Source: Lactobacillaceae bacterium L1_55_11 (GTDB taxonomy: Bacteria > Bacillota > Bacilli > Lactobacillales > Lactobacillaceae). From it: a DNA stretch of 64,000 bases. Below, one piece after another: positions 1 through 8,612 of this stretch. The stretch spans positions 372,001 to 436,000 of the forward strand of contig JAQYTT010000001.1 of assembly GCA_029433155.1 (NCBI GenBank), in the 5' to 3' direction. Both the position numbers and the translations under genes were made by a program. The stretch's first letter is position 1, and the number at the start of each line of letters is the position of its first letter. The notes beneath the pieces were generated by a model. That model saw only the letters and a program-made list of their open reading frames with translations, had not been told where the DNA came from and searched no databases.

Positions 1-1275
1 GGCACCTGGCTGAGAGAAGTAGTCTGGGTCGTAGGCAGGGTAGTTACCCGTACGACCTTCAACTGGGTCACCAGCGATATCAGCGCGGTGATCTTCAGTT
101 GGGCCACCCTTAGAGTTAGGCTCGTAAACCACCCGGTCGCCACCGTTGTCGTTAGTGGTCATGTAGCCGTCACGCTCGTAAGTGTGGACTGGTACACCGT
201 CCTTAGGACGGTTAACTGGGATGTCTTGGTAGTTAGCACCAAGACGGTAGCGCTGCGTGTCGTTGTATGAGAAGAGACGACCTTGCAGGAGCTTATCCAA
301 TGAAGGCTCGATACCAGGTACCAAGTTGGCAGGGGACAGGGCGGCCTGCTCAACGTCACGGAAGAAGTTGTCTGGGTTGTGGTCCAAGACGAACTGACCA
401 ACCTCAATCAATGGGTAGTCCTTTTGTGAAACCGTCTTGGTAACATCAAAGATGTCGTACTTGTAGTTCAAACCTTCTTCGTAAGGGATAATCTGAACCT
501 TCAAAGTCCATGAAGGGTAGTCACCGTTTTCAATGGCGTCAAACATCTGGTGGCGGTGCCAGTCAGTGTCCTTGGCCATCATTGCCGTAGCATCTTCAGG
601 TGAAAGGTTCTTAATACCATGGTTAGTCTTGAAGTGATACTTAACCCAGAACTGCTCACCCTTGGCATTGACCCACTTGTAGGTGTGAGAACCAAAGCCG
701 TGCATGTAGCCGTAACCATAAGGGAAACCACGGTCTGAGAAGAGAATGGTTACCTGGTGGAGGCTTTCAGGTGAGTTAGACCAGAAATCCCACTGCATGT
801 CATCACTACGCAAACCAGTTTGGGGCTCACGCTTTTGTGAGTGGATGAAGTCAGGGAACTTCAAAGGATCATTGATGAAGAACACAGGGGTGTTGTTACC
901 AACGATGTCGTAGTTTCCGTCATTCGTGTAGAAACGAGTGGCAAAACCGTGCACATCGCGGGCCGTATCAGGGTAACCCTTCTCACCGGCAACTGATGAG
1001 AAGCGGGCGAAGACATCGGTAACCTTACCCTTGCCGTTCAAGAAGTCGGCCTTAGTATAGGCTGACATGTCGTTGGTCAAGGTAAAGTGACCCATGGCAC
1101 CAGAACCCTTGGCGTGAACAACACGCTCAGGAATCCGCTCTCGGTCGAAGTGGGCCAACTTTTCAACTAATTGGTAGTCTTGTAAAAGTAGGGGTCCCCG
1201 TTCTCCGGCAGAAAGAGAATGCTGGTTGTCAGCGAATGGCTGGCCACTACGCGTGGTGATTTTTTCATCAGACAT
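1..1275 (-). CDS. katA: Heme catalase, C-terminus cut off by window edge
   Basis: Hydrogen peroxide dismutation in the cytoplasm by a heme catalase. The reading frame is open from ATG at 1275 down to base 1 (425 codons), so about 60 C-terminal residues of a usual ~485-residue clade 3 catalase lie outside. Visible signatures are the distal-side VVHAKGSGAMG (His54) and the proximal RLFSYNDTQRYR with the heme-ligating Tyr337. The last residues read are DYFSQPGA, a normal catalase segment. The ATG follows AAAGGAG at good spacing. Lactic acid bacteria usually cannot make heme, so activity probably depends on external heme. The upstream region holds GATAA palindromes that may control it. Family assignment is firm; the symbol is by analogy. 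Confidence 0.96.
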   Translation of the reverse strand, partial: MSDEKITTRSGQPFADNQHSLSAGERGPLLLQDYQLVEKLAHFDRERIPERVVHAKGSGAMGHFTLTNDMSAYTKADFLNGKGKVTDVFARFSSVAGEKGYPDTARDVHGFATRFYTNDGNYDIVGNNTPVFFINDPLKFPDFIHSQKREPQTGLRSDDMQWDFWSNSPESLHQVTILFSDRGFPYGYGYMHGFGSHTYKWVNAKGEQFWVKYHFKTNHGIKNLSPEDATAMMAKDTDWHRHQMFDAIENGDYPSWTLKVQIIPYEEGLNYKYDIFDVTKTVSQKDYPLIEVGQFVLDHNPDNFFRDVEQAALSPANLVPGIEPSLDKLLQGRLFSYNDTQRYRLGANYQDIPVNRPKDGVPVHTYERDGYMTTNDNGGDRVVYEPNSKGGPTEDHRADIAGDPVEGRTGNYPAYDPDYFSQPGA

Positions 1276-1301
1276 AAATGATCTCCTTTTCAGTGGGCTG
1301 C

Positions 1302-1352
1302 GTGATAATTGCTTATCACTTGATAACAAGGGTAAGTTTATCACCTGATAAA
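1302..1352. promoter_or_regulatory. Cluster of GATAA inverted repeats upstream of catalase
   Basis: Three overlapping or adjacent inverted repeats lie between catalase and aroE: GTGATAAttgcTTATCAC (1302-1319), TTATCActTGATAA (1313-1326) and TTTATCAccTGATAAA (1337-1352). The last two share the form TTATCA-NN-TGATAA. They sit 24-77 bases upstream of the catalase start codon, which is where an operator would be. The same 14-base palindrome recurs at 25726-25739. No known regulator is assigned. Confidence 0.55.
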
Positions 1353-1514
1353 TGGAATTGCAATGCTTTTTTAATAAATTGGTCAGGTTCAGATATTTTG
1401 GCGGGTATTAGTGGGGGTGAGGCGAAGATGAGGACTTTCAAATTTGGGTTAGGGCCTGGCTGGTGACCATGTTAAAATAGAGGAAGAATAATTTTCTGAT
1501 TGAAGGAGGCTTTC

Positions 1515-2336
1515 ATGCTGTATGGTTTGCTAGCCCATCCGGCTGGCCACTCCCGTTCGCCCCAGATGCAAAATGCCATGATGGCGGCCGCGGGCATGAC
1601 CACCAATAATTACCAGGCCTTTGATGTGAATCCAGAGCAGTTAGAAACGGCGGTGCTGGGTTTGCGAGCCTTAGGGGTCGGGGGTTTTAACGTTTCGACA
1701 CCCTTTAAGGCTGCCATTATTCCCTTATTAGATGAACTAAGCCCCCTCAGTCAAAGGCTGGGTGCGGTTAACACGGTCAAACGCGAAGGGGACCGACTGG
1801 TAGGGACCAGTACCGATGGTCCTGGTTTTTGGCATAGTTTACCTGCCAAGCAGGCTCGGCAGCGGGTGGTCCTATTTGGGACCGGTGGTGCGGCCCGGGC
1901 GGTGATTGCCAGCGCCCCGGAATTTGGGGTTGAGGAGCTAACGGTCTTTAACCGGCGCCACGATGACTGGCATCAAAGGGTTGAACAGATTGAGGCCTTG
2001 AATCCAACCGCGGAACTGGTCGATTTAGCCGACACGCCCCGCTTTTATGAAGCCCTGGATTATGCTGACCTGGTCGTAAATGCCACTTCGGTGGGGATGG
2101 ATAACCAGGCAGCCACCCTGTTAACCCCTGAAGACGTTGGCCGCCTGCCAAAGTCAGCCATGGTGGCTGACATGGTCTACCGGCAGCCAACCCGGCTCTT
2201 AGCCCTGGCTAAGGCCCAGGGATTGGCGACCCAAAACGGCCTACCGATGTTGGTCGGTCAAGGTGCTTTGAGTTTTGAGTACTGGTTTAACCAGCCAGCT
2301 GATGTTGAATTAATGAAGAAGGAAATTGAGGAGTAA
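1515..2336 (+). CDS. aroE: Shikimate 5-dehydrogenase
   Basis: Reduces 3-dehydroshikimate to shikimate with NADPH, the fourth step of the shikimate pathway. The 273-residue protein has the substrate-binding SRSP (13-16), catalytic Lys65 in NVSTPFK, GAVNT (83-87), TDG near 101 and the nucleotide-binding GTGGAAR (122-128). An in-frame TTG exists at 1500, but AAGGAGG at 1503-1509 lies five bases before ATG 1515, so 1515 is chosen. It is the first gene of the aro operon; the DAHP synthase start is only five bases after the stop. NVSTPFK differs slightly from the usual NVTxPxK. Some aroE-family paralogues act on quinate, but the operon context supports shikimate. Confidence 0.95.
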   Translation: MLYGLLAHPAGHSRSPQMQNAMMAAAGMTTNNYQAFDVNPEQLETAVLGLRALGVGGFNVSTPFKAAIIPLLDELSPLSQRLGAVNTVKREGDRLVGTSTDGPGFWHSLPAKQARQRVVLFGTGGAARAVIASAPEFGVEELTVFNRRHDDWHQRVEQIEALNPTAELVDLADTPRFYEALDYADLVVNATSVGMDNQAATLLTPEDVGRLPKSAMVADMVYRQPTRLLALAKAQGLATQNGLPMLVGQGALSFEYWFNQPADVELMKKEIEE

Positions 2337-2341
2337 GTTAT

Positions 2342-3334
2342 ATGATTATTGTTGCAAAAGATAACCCCAGTGCAGAGAAGATTGCTAAGGCCCTAGACCC
2401 CCATGATCCAATCCATCCGGTTTTCGTGCACAACAACCGGGTTGCCTTGGCTGGCATTAAGTCTTTGGAACCTCAGCAGATGGAACCAGTCGCTGACTTG
2501 GTTGACTCAGTGATTACTGATCACCATTCCGCTATTAAGTCTTCCCGTGATTTTCACCCAGAAGATACCATCATTAAGACGCCCCACTCAGTCATTGGCG
2601 GTGATAACTTTGTCCTGATGGCTGGTCCAGACTCGATTGAAAGTCCAGAACACGTCTTAGAAATGGGTGAAGACGTTAAGGCCGCCGGTGCAACGATTTT
2701 GCGTGGTGGGGCCTTTAAGCCCCGCACTTCTCCTTACTCTTACCAGGGAAATGGTGAAGTCGGCCTCAAAGCTCACCGTCAAGCCGCTGATAAGCTGGGC
2801 ATGGACATGGTAACTGAGATTTTGGATACCCGCGATGTGGACTTGGTGGACAAGTACACCGATATTTTCCAAGTTGGTACCCGTAACATGCAAAACTTTG
2901 CCTTGCTCAAGGCCTTAGGACAAAAGCGTAAGCCAGTCCTTTTGAAGCGTGGAATGTCGGCCACGATTGATGACTTGCTCAATGCCGCTGAATACATTGC
3001 GGCCGGTGGTAACGACCAAATCATGTTGATGGAACGGGGTATCCGGACCTTTGATAACAAGTACACCCGTAACACCTTTGATGTTGGCGCCATCCCAGTT
3101 TTGCAGAAGTTGACCCACTACCCAATCGTGGCGGATACCTCTCACGCAGCTGGTCACTCCGAATTCGTGGCACCTTTGGCCTATGCCGCGGTCGCAGCTG
3201 GGGCCCAAGGCCTGATGACTGAGATTCACAATGATCCAGCCCACGCCTTTGTTGATGGTGCTCAAGCTTTGACGCCTGACCAGTACAGTGCCATGACCGC
3301 TAAGATCTTTAAGATCCGCGAGGCCCTGAAATGA
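2342..3334 (+). CDS. aroF: DAHP synthase, AroF/type I-beta-like, with Cys-to-Asp change at a metal site
   Basis: Condenses phosphoenolpyruvate and erythrose 4-phosphate, the entry reaction of the shikimate pathway. The 330-residue protein has an N-terminal ferredoxin-like domain (about 1-70), the regulatory domain found in many type I-beta enzymes, then the TIM barrel. Conserved pieces include RGGAFKPRT (121-129), KRG (202-204), DTSH (His268), TEIH (Glu294) and VDGAQ (Asp305). The usual metal-ligating Cys of AGPCSxES is replaced: the sequence reads AGPDSIES with Asp97. The other three presumed metal ligands are kept. The fold assignment is firm; the effect of the substitution is unknown. It overlaps aroB by four bases. 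Confidence 0.95.
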   Translation: MIIVAKDNPSAEKIAKALDPHDPIHPVFVHNNRVALAGIKSLEPQQMEPVADLVDSVITDHHSAIKSSRDFHPEDTIIKTPHSVIGGDNFVLMAGPDSIESPEHVLEMGEDVKAAGATILRGGAFKPRTSPYSYQGNGEVGLKAHRQAADKLGMDMVTEILDTRDVDLVDKYTDIFQVGTRNMQNFALLKALGQKRKPVLLKRGMSATIDDLLNAAEYIAAGGNDQIMLMERGIRTFDNKYTRNTFDVGAIPVLQKLTHYPIVADTSHAAGHSEFVAPLAYAAVAAGAQGLMTEIHNDPAHAFVDGAQALTPDQYSAMTAKIFKIREALK

Positions 3335-4404
3335 CCACGGTACCGGTTGAACTGACTAATAAGACTTACGAGGTCAAGATTGACCAGGGTATCAGTCAAC
3401 ACCTAGGTGACGAAGTGGCCCAGGTCTGGTCACCGCGGAAGGTGGCCTTGATTACTGACAGTAACGTGGGCCCCCTTTACCTTGATCAGACCCAGCGACA
3501 ATTAGCAGCGGCTGGTTTTGAGGTCCTACCATTAACTGTACCCGCCGGTGAGGGCTCCAAGTCCTTTGCCACGGCTGGTGATTTGATTGGCCGCCTGGCT
3601 AGTGCAGGCTTCACCCGCCAAGATGGTGTTATTGCCTTGGGTGGTGGCGTCGTTGGGGACCTGTCTGGCGTGGTTGCCTCCCTTTACATGCGAGGGATTG
3701 CTTTTATCCAGATTGCGACTTCTCTGACTGCCCAAGTTGATTCTTCGGTGGGCGGTAAGACGGCGGTTAACTTGGGGGATACCAAGAACATCGCCGGTTC
3801 CTTCTACCAACCCGACTTGGTTTTGGTTGACAGTGACTACTTAAAAACGCTGTCAGACCGCGACTTAGTTGAGGGTTATGGGGAAGTTGTTAAGACCTCG
3901 GCCTTGGATGGTCCAGAATTCTTTGCCATAACCGGTGAAATCAAGAGCCCAGCCGATATCCGCCGTCAGGCAGTCGAACTCTCCACCCGATCGATTGCCT
4001 ACAAGGCCCGGATTGTCATGGCCGATGAAAAAGAGTCTGGCCAGCGTCAGTTCTTGAACTTTGGCCACACCTTTGGTCATGCCATTGAACTACTGGCCCA
4101 TGGTAAACTCCGCCACGGTGAAGCGATTGCCATTGGCATGGTGACCATCAGTCAGCGTTTTGAGCGGGATGGCATCACCCCGGTTGGAATTACTGAGGCC
4201 CTAAAGGCCCGCTTGACTGCCGTGGGCTTGCCGACCGATTCCGATTTAATTGGTACACCTGAATTTTTCCAGCACCTGGTCAATGATAAGAAGAACCGGG
4301 GTGGTGTTTTGAATTTGGTAGCCCTTGCTGCGATTGGTGAGCCAGTTATTGTGAAGAAGCCTATCGAAGATATGCCGGCCTTTGTAAACGGCCAGAAAGG
4401 TTAA
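3331..4404 (+). CDS. aroB: 3-dehydroquinate synthase
   Basis: Converts DAHP to 3-dehydroquinate using NAD and a divalent metal. The 357-residue length is standard. GGGVVGD marks the nucleotide-binding region, and the metal ligands are visible as the Glu in VEGYGEVVK and the His residues in NFGHTFGHAIE and LRHGEAIAIGM. The ATG overlaps the stop of the DAHP synthase gene (ATGA), so translation is probably coupled. It is the third gene of the aro operon, two bases before aroC. Confidence 0.97.
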   Translation: MTTVPVELTNKTYEVKIDQGISQHLGDEVAQVWSPRKVALITDSNVGPLYLDQTQRQLAAAGFEVLPLTVPAGEGSKSFATAGDLIGRLASAGFTRQDGVIALGGGVVGDLSGVVASLYMRGIAFIQIATSLTAQVDSSVGGKTAVNLGDTKNIAGSFYQPDLVLVDSDYLKTLSDRDLVEGYGEVVKTSALDGPEFFAITGEIKSPADIRRQAVELSTRSIAYKARIVMADEKESGQRQFLNFGHTFGHAIELLAHGKLRHGEAIAIGMVTISQRFERDGITPVGITEALKARLTAVGLPTDSDLIGTPEFFQHLVNDKKNRGGVLNLVALAAIGEPVIVKKPIEDMPAFVNGQKG

Positions 4405-4406
4405 TT

Positions 4407-5585
4407 ATGCGTTATGTAACTGCCGGCGAGAGCCACGGACCCGAAGAGATTGCGGTCATTGAAGGCATTCCAGCTGGCTTGGATTTAAGTCAGGAAGTTG
4501 TTGACAAACAGCTGGCCCGCCGCCAACATGGCTACGGCCGTGGCGACCGTCAAAAAATTGAAACCGACACGGTGACTTTTTTGACCGGTGTCCGTCATCA
4601 GAAAACCTTGGGTTCCCCAATTACCCTGGAAGTTCATAATGATGACCACAATAATTGGACCAAGATTATGGCGCCCAATGAACCGGCCAACGCTGAGAAC
4701 ACCCTTCGGAAGGTGATGCGTCCCCGTCCAGGTCATGCTGACCTGGTGGGTGGGATGAAGTACCGCCACCACGAAGACTTACGGAACGTGCTGGAGCGCT
4801 CCTCGGCTCGGGAAACGACCATGCGGGTTGCTGTTGGGGCCGTAGCAAAGAAGCTCTTAGCTGAAATCGGGGTGGACGTGCACGGCTTTGTTGCCAACGT
4901 GGGACCGGCCAAATCGGACCTGAGCCAGTTGACCAAGTACAAGAATTTGGACGAACTGCGGGCTATAACGGAGTCCTTTGACACGCGGGCCCTGGATGCC
5001 AAAGCCGACGCGGCCATCAAGGACGTGATTGACCGTGCCAAAAAGGATGCCAACACCGTAGGTGGCCAGGTAGAAGTGATTGCGACTGGCATGCCGGTTG
5101 GCCTGGGTTCTTACGTGACGGCTGATGACAAGTTAGATGCCAAAATTGCCCGGGCGATTGTCGGCATTAACGCCTTTAAGGGTGTTCAGTTTGGTTCGGC
5201 CTTTGATAATTCTGAAAAGTTCGGCGATGAACTGATGGACGAGATTTTCTGGGACCCTGAACGTGGCTTTTACCGGGGATCAGATAACCTGGGCGGCTTT
5301 GAAGGGGGTATGACCACTGGCGAGGCCATCGTCGTTCGTGGAGTAGTTAAACCCATTCCAACCCTGTACCGGCCCATGCAATCGGTTGATATCGACACCC
5401 ATGAGAATCATAAGGCTTCAATTGAGCGTTCAGATACCACTGCCGTTACGGCAGCGGCCGTAATTGCCGAAGCCATGGTCGCCATTGAATTGGCCAAGGC
5501 GGTTTTGGATAAGTTTGACAGTGACAACATCGATCGGATGAAGGAGCAGGTTGCCCTTTACCGCGAAGAGATTAAGCACTTTTAA
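4407..5585 (+). CDS. aroC: Chorismate synthase
   Basis: Forms chorismate from EPSP with reduced FMN as cofactor. The 392-residue protein starts MRYVTAGESHG, with the catalytic-region His in ESHG, the RRQHGYGRGDRQKIETD motif around 38-55 and the ERSSARETTMRVA motif, all typical of AroC. AAAGG stands just before the ATG. It sits inside the aro operon, followed by a 56-base gap before aroA. In this operon it physically precedes aroA although it acts after it. Confidence 0.97.
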   Translation: MRYVTAGESHGPEEIAVIEGIPAGLDLSQEVVDKQLARRQHGYGRGDRQKIETDTVTFLTGVRHQKTLGSPITLEVHNDDHNNWTKIMAPNEPANAENTLRKVMRPRPGHADLVGGMKYRHHEDLRNVLERSSARETTMRVAVGAVAKKLLAEIGVDVHGFVANVGPAKSDLSQLTKYKNLDELRAITESFDTRALDAKADAAIKDVIDRAKKDANTVGGQVEVIATGMPVGLGSYVTADDKLDAKIARAIVGINAFKGVQFGSAFDNSEKFGDELMDEIFWDPERGFYRGSDNLGGFEGGMTTGEAIVVRGVVKPIPTLYRPMQSVDIDTHENHKASIERSDTTAVTAAAVIAEAMVAIELAKAVLDKFDSDNIDRMKEQVALYREEIKHF

Positions 5586-5641
5586 AAGTTAAGGTAGCCA
5601 TTTGATTGGCTACGTACATAGCCTGTTTTTGAGGAGTAGAA

Positions 5642-6943
5642 ATGATTACATTGCAAGCGGCCAATCCAGCCGGTCTCCATGGTACGCTCACGGTACCAGG
5701 GGATAAGTCGATTTCCCACCGGGCCCTGATGTTTGGGGCGATTGCCCATGGCCAGACCCGGGTCCACAACTTTTTAACCTCAGCCGATGTCCTCCATACC
5801 ATGGGAGTTTTGCGGGCTTTAGGCGTTGAAATTACCCAGGAAGGCACGGAGGCCACCATTGAAGGACGGGGATTGAAGCATTTTACTGCCCCAACCCGAC
5901 CCTTAGACATGGGAAATTCAGGGACCTCCACCCGTCTATTAATGGGCCTTTTAGCTAAGCAGCCCTTTGACATGGAAATGTTTGGAGACGCTTCCCTCAG
6001 TCGCCGGCCTTTGGACCGCGTGGCGAAGCCGCTGACGGCCATGGGGGCTAAGTATCAGCTTACCGATGATAACTACCTACCAGGCAAGATTTTAGCTAAC
6101 CAACACCTAAATGGGATTGAATATCATTTGCCAGTGGCTTCGGCCCAGGTCAAGAGTGCCATTCTCCTGGCTGGTTTGCAGGCGGGGGGTACTACGACGG
6201 TGATTTCCCCCCTGGCTTCCCGTGACCACACGGAGCGGATGTTAGAACAATTTGGCGGCCACCTTCAGGTTGATGGCCTCAAAGTCTCAGTCCAGGCCCA
6301 GGATGATTTACAGGCCCAGGATGTCACCGTACCGGCTGATATTTCTAGCGCAGCCTTCTTCATTGTCGCAGCCATTATTACCCCAAATTCTAAGCTGTCC
6401 CTCCGTCACGTTGGCGTAAATCCAACCCGTGATGGTATTTTGCGTTTACTAAAGCGGATGGGGGCAGAGATTACGCTTAGTAACAAGTCGACTGTCGGAG
6501 AACCGGCAGCTGATTTAACGGTTGCCTCACAAAAGTTGGCTGGGATTACCATCACGGCCGAGGACATTCCGGCCGTTGTTGACGAACTACCAATTTTGGC
6601 CCTGGCGGCTACTCAGGCCCAGGGAGACACCTTGATTAGCGGGGCAGAGGAACTACGGGTGAAGGAAACCGACCGGATTGCAGTCGTGGTCGAAACCCTT
6701 AACCAGCTGGGTGCGGATATCGAGGAGCGGCCCGATGGGATGCTCATTCACGGTGGCACGCCGCTAAAAACCAGTCAGCCGGTTGAACTGAGCGCTCACG
6801 GTGACCACCGCATCGCCATGATGATTGCGGTGGCAGCCCTGGTGACTGATGGCACTGTCCGTTTGCAGGATGAGGAATCTATGGCGGTTTCTTATCCCAA
6901 CTTTTTGACTGATTTGGCACAGACGCAAGCAGGGGAAGTTTAA
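5642..6943 (+). CDS. aroA: EPSP synthase (3-phosphoshikimate 1-carboxyvinyltransferase)
   Basis: Transfers the enolpyruvyl group of PEP to shikimate 3-phosphate. The 433-residue length is normal. Diagnostic segments are PGDKSISHRA, MGNSGTSTRLLMG, SRDHTERML and AHGDHRIAMM. GAGGAG lies just upstream of the ATG. The 56-base spacer after aroC shows no terminator, so it is read as part of the same operon. tyrA begins two bases after its stop. Confidence 0.97.
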   Translation: MITLQAANPAGLHGTLTVPGDKSISHRALMFGAIAHGQTRVHNFLTSADVLHTMGVLRALGVEITQEGTEATIEGRGLKHFTAPTRPLDMGNSGTSTRLLMGLLAKQPFDMEMFGDASLSRRPLDRVAKPLTAMGAKYQLTDDNYLPGKILANQHLNGIEYHLPVASAQVKSAILLAGLQAGGTTTVISPLASRDHTERMLEQFGGHLQVDGLKVSVQAQDDLQAQDVTVPADISSAAFFIVAAIITPNSKLSLRHVGVNPTRDGILRLLKRMGAEITLSNKSTVGEPAADLTVASQKLAGITITAEDIPAVVDELPILALAATQAQGDTLISGAEELRVKETDRIAVVVETLNQLGADIEERPDGMLIHGGTPLKTSQPVELSAHGDHRIAMMIAVAALVTDGTVRLQDEESMAVSYPNFLTDLAQTQAGEV

Positions 6944-6945
6944 TC

Positions 6946-7815
6946 GTGAAAGTAGTTGTGGTTGGATTGGGTGAGATGGGCGCTTCTTTAGCCCTGGCCC
7001 TTAACCAAAGCCCTAAAAATCAGGTCATCGGGGTCGACCGGGATCCCGGGGCCATTAGTTATGCCCTAAAACACGGCATTATTGGCCAGGGAGTCGGTAA
7101 TCTGGACGCGGTCGCTGACCAGGCCGACCTGATTATCTTGGCGGTCCCAGTCCGGACCATTGAGTCCATGCTGGCACACTTGGCCGAACTGCCCTTAAAG
7201 CGCAGCGTAATCGTGACCGATGCCGGTTCAACTAAGCGTGAGATACTAGAGGCAGCTGAAAAATACTTGAGTCCCCGTCAGATTCACTTTGTGGGCGGTC
7301 ATGCCATGGCCGGCACCCATTTAGCTGGCGTTCAAGCCGCAAAGCCGGATTTATACCGGGATGCAGCTTACTTTATGATTCCTAGCCGGGTGACGCCCCC
7401 CGCGGTGGTTCAACTCTTAATTGACCGACTGGCACCATTACAGGCCAACTTTATTCTGACCTCGATTGGCGACCATGACCAGCTAATGGCCGTGATTTCG
7501 GATGTGCCCCACATTGCAGCCTTTGCCTTGATGAATAGTGCCGTTCAGCTACTGGGACCCAGCCAAAACTTTGGTCAGTACGTAGCCGGTGGTTTTAAGG
7601 ACATGACCCGGATTGCGGCCAGTGACCCCAAGCTGTGGACCGATGTCTTACTCAGTAATCCCGATGCCATCCTGGCAACTCAAAAGCATTACCGCAACGA
7701 ACTTGACCGTTTTTACCAGGCCATTGAACGCGGTGACCAGGCTGGTTTAGAAAGTATGATTCGGCGGGCCCAAGAGGACCGGATGAATTTGTTAAAAGGT
7801 GAAACAGATGATTAA
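6946..7815 (+). CDS. tyrA: Prephenate dehydrogenase
   Basis: Oxidative decarboxylation of prephenate to 4-hydroxyphenylpyruvate for tyrosine. The 289-residue protein is the dehydrogenase domain alone: an N-terminal Rossmann motif VVGLGEMGASLA and the family signature GGHAMAGTH, with no fused chorismate mutase and no clear C-terminal ACT domain. The start is GTG, since the open frame begins there directly after aroA. Its last eight bases overlap the shikimate kinase gene. The chorismate mutase that makes its substrate is fused to the next gene. Confidence 0.93.
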   Translation: MKVVVVGLGEMGASLALALNQSPKNQVIGVDRDPGAISYALKHGIIGQGVGNLDAVADQADLIILAVPVRTIESMLAHLAELPLKRSVIVTDAGSTKREILEAAEKYLSPRQIHFVGGHAMAGTHLAGVQAAKPDLYRDAAYFMIPSRVTPPAVVQLLIDRLAPLQANFILTSIGDHDQLMAVISDVPHIAAFALMNSAVQLLGPSQNFGQYVAGGFKDMTRIAASDPKLWTDVLLSNPDAILATQKHYRNELDRFYQAIERGDQAGLESMIRRAQEDRMNLLKGETDD

Positions 7816-8611
7816 AGAACCAGATACCCTGATGTTAATAGGTTTTATGGGAGCTGGTAAGACAACTGTCGGACAAGAAATTGCGCGTCAACATCACTCT
7901 CATTTTCTCGATTTGGACCGTGAAATTGAAAAGAAAGCCGGGATGACCATTCCGGAGATTTTCAAAAAAGAAGGGGAGGGTGCCTTTCGTGATCTGGAAA
8001 CCCAGGTCTTAAAAAATGCCCAGACCTTTAACGGGGTAGTGGCGACCGGAGGCGGCGTAGTTGACCGGCCGGAAAATCTGGCTGTGTTAAAAGATTCGCC
8101 AGCGACCTTAATTTATCTGCACGGTAATTTGGAAAGCACGATTAAGCGGATGTTAGCCGAAGGTCAGCGGCCACTCCTACAGGAGCGGTCTGTGGCCGAT
8201 TTCTTTGCGCTTTGGCGGGAACGGGATCCCAAGTATGCCCAGGTTGCAGACTTTGTGGTTGAAACGGTGGGCAAGACCCCGGAACGGATTGCGGCCGAAA
8301 TCGTGGCCCTCTTTAGTGCGAATGAAGACGACCTGGCGGTGACAGCTCTCCGTTCACAAATTGACGCCTTTGACCGCCAACTCTTTGAAATTATTGCTAG
8401 CCGGATGGACGTGGTCTTAGCCGTGGCAGAATACAAGAAAAAGGTCGGGATGGCAACGGTGCAACCCAACCGGATGGCTGCCATGAAAAAGGCCCTAAAG
8501 ACCGACTTTAAGGGCACACCCCACATTACCGACGAAATGATTGATCAAATCATGGAAATTTTATTAACGACGGCCATTAAACGTGAAAATCAGGCCATTG
8601 ACGAGGGATAG
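7808..8611 (+). CDS. aroK: Shikimate kinase fused to an AroQ-type chorismate mutase
   Basis: Two enzymes in one 267-residue chain. Residues 1-170 are shikimate kinase: Walker A GFMGAGKTT (12-20), substrate-binding Asp in LDLDREI, FRDLE (60-64), TGGGVV (80-85) and the lid motif GQRPLL (119-124). Residues about 176-265 match the AroQ chorismate mutase fold, starting ALRSQIDAFDRQL, with Arg182, Arg199 and the Lys cluster 210-212 in the places of the catalytic Arg/Arg/Lys of the E. coli domain. A GTG at 7799 is possible, but AAAAGG at 7794-7799 supports ATG 7808. Free shikimate kinases are about 170 residues. The fusion supplies a chorismate mutase lacking elsewhere in the operon. Confidence 0.93.
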   Translation: MIKEPDTLMLIGFMGAGKTTVGQEIARQHHSHFLDLDREIEKKAGMTIPEIFKKEGEGAFRDLETQVLKNAQTFNGVVATGGGVVDRPENLAVLKDSPATLIYLHGNLESTIKRMLAEGQRPLLQERSVADFFALWRERDPKYAQVADFVVETVGKTPERIAAEIVALFSANEDDLAVTALRSQIDAFDRQLFEIIASRMDVVLAVAEYKKKVGMATVQPNRMAAMKKALKTDFKGTPHITDEMIDQIMEILLTTAIKRENQAIDEG

Positions 8612-8612
8612 G

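Noticed and set aside
1278-1466. ORF of 62 codons between catalase and aroE
   Set aside because: It starts inside the catalase RBS region and runs across the palindromes, has no RBS of its own, and its product does not look protein-like.
5572-6042. 156-codon antisense ORF over aroA
   Set aside because: It mirrors the codon pattern of a clear aroA and has no RBS or recognisable content.
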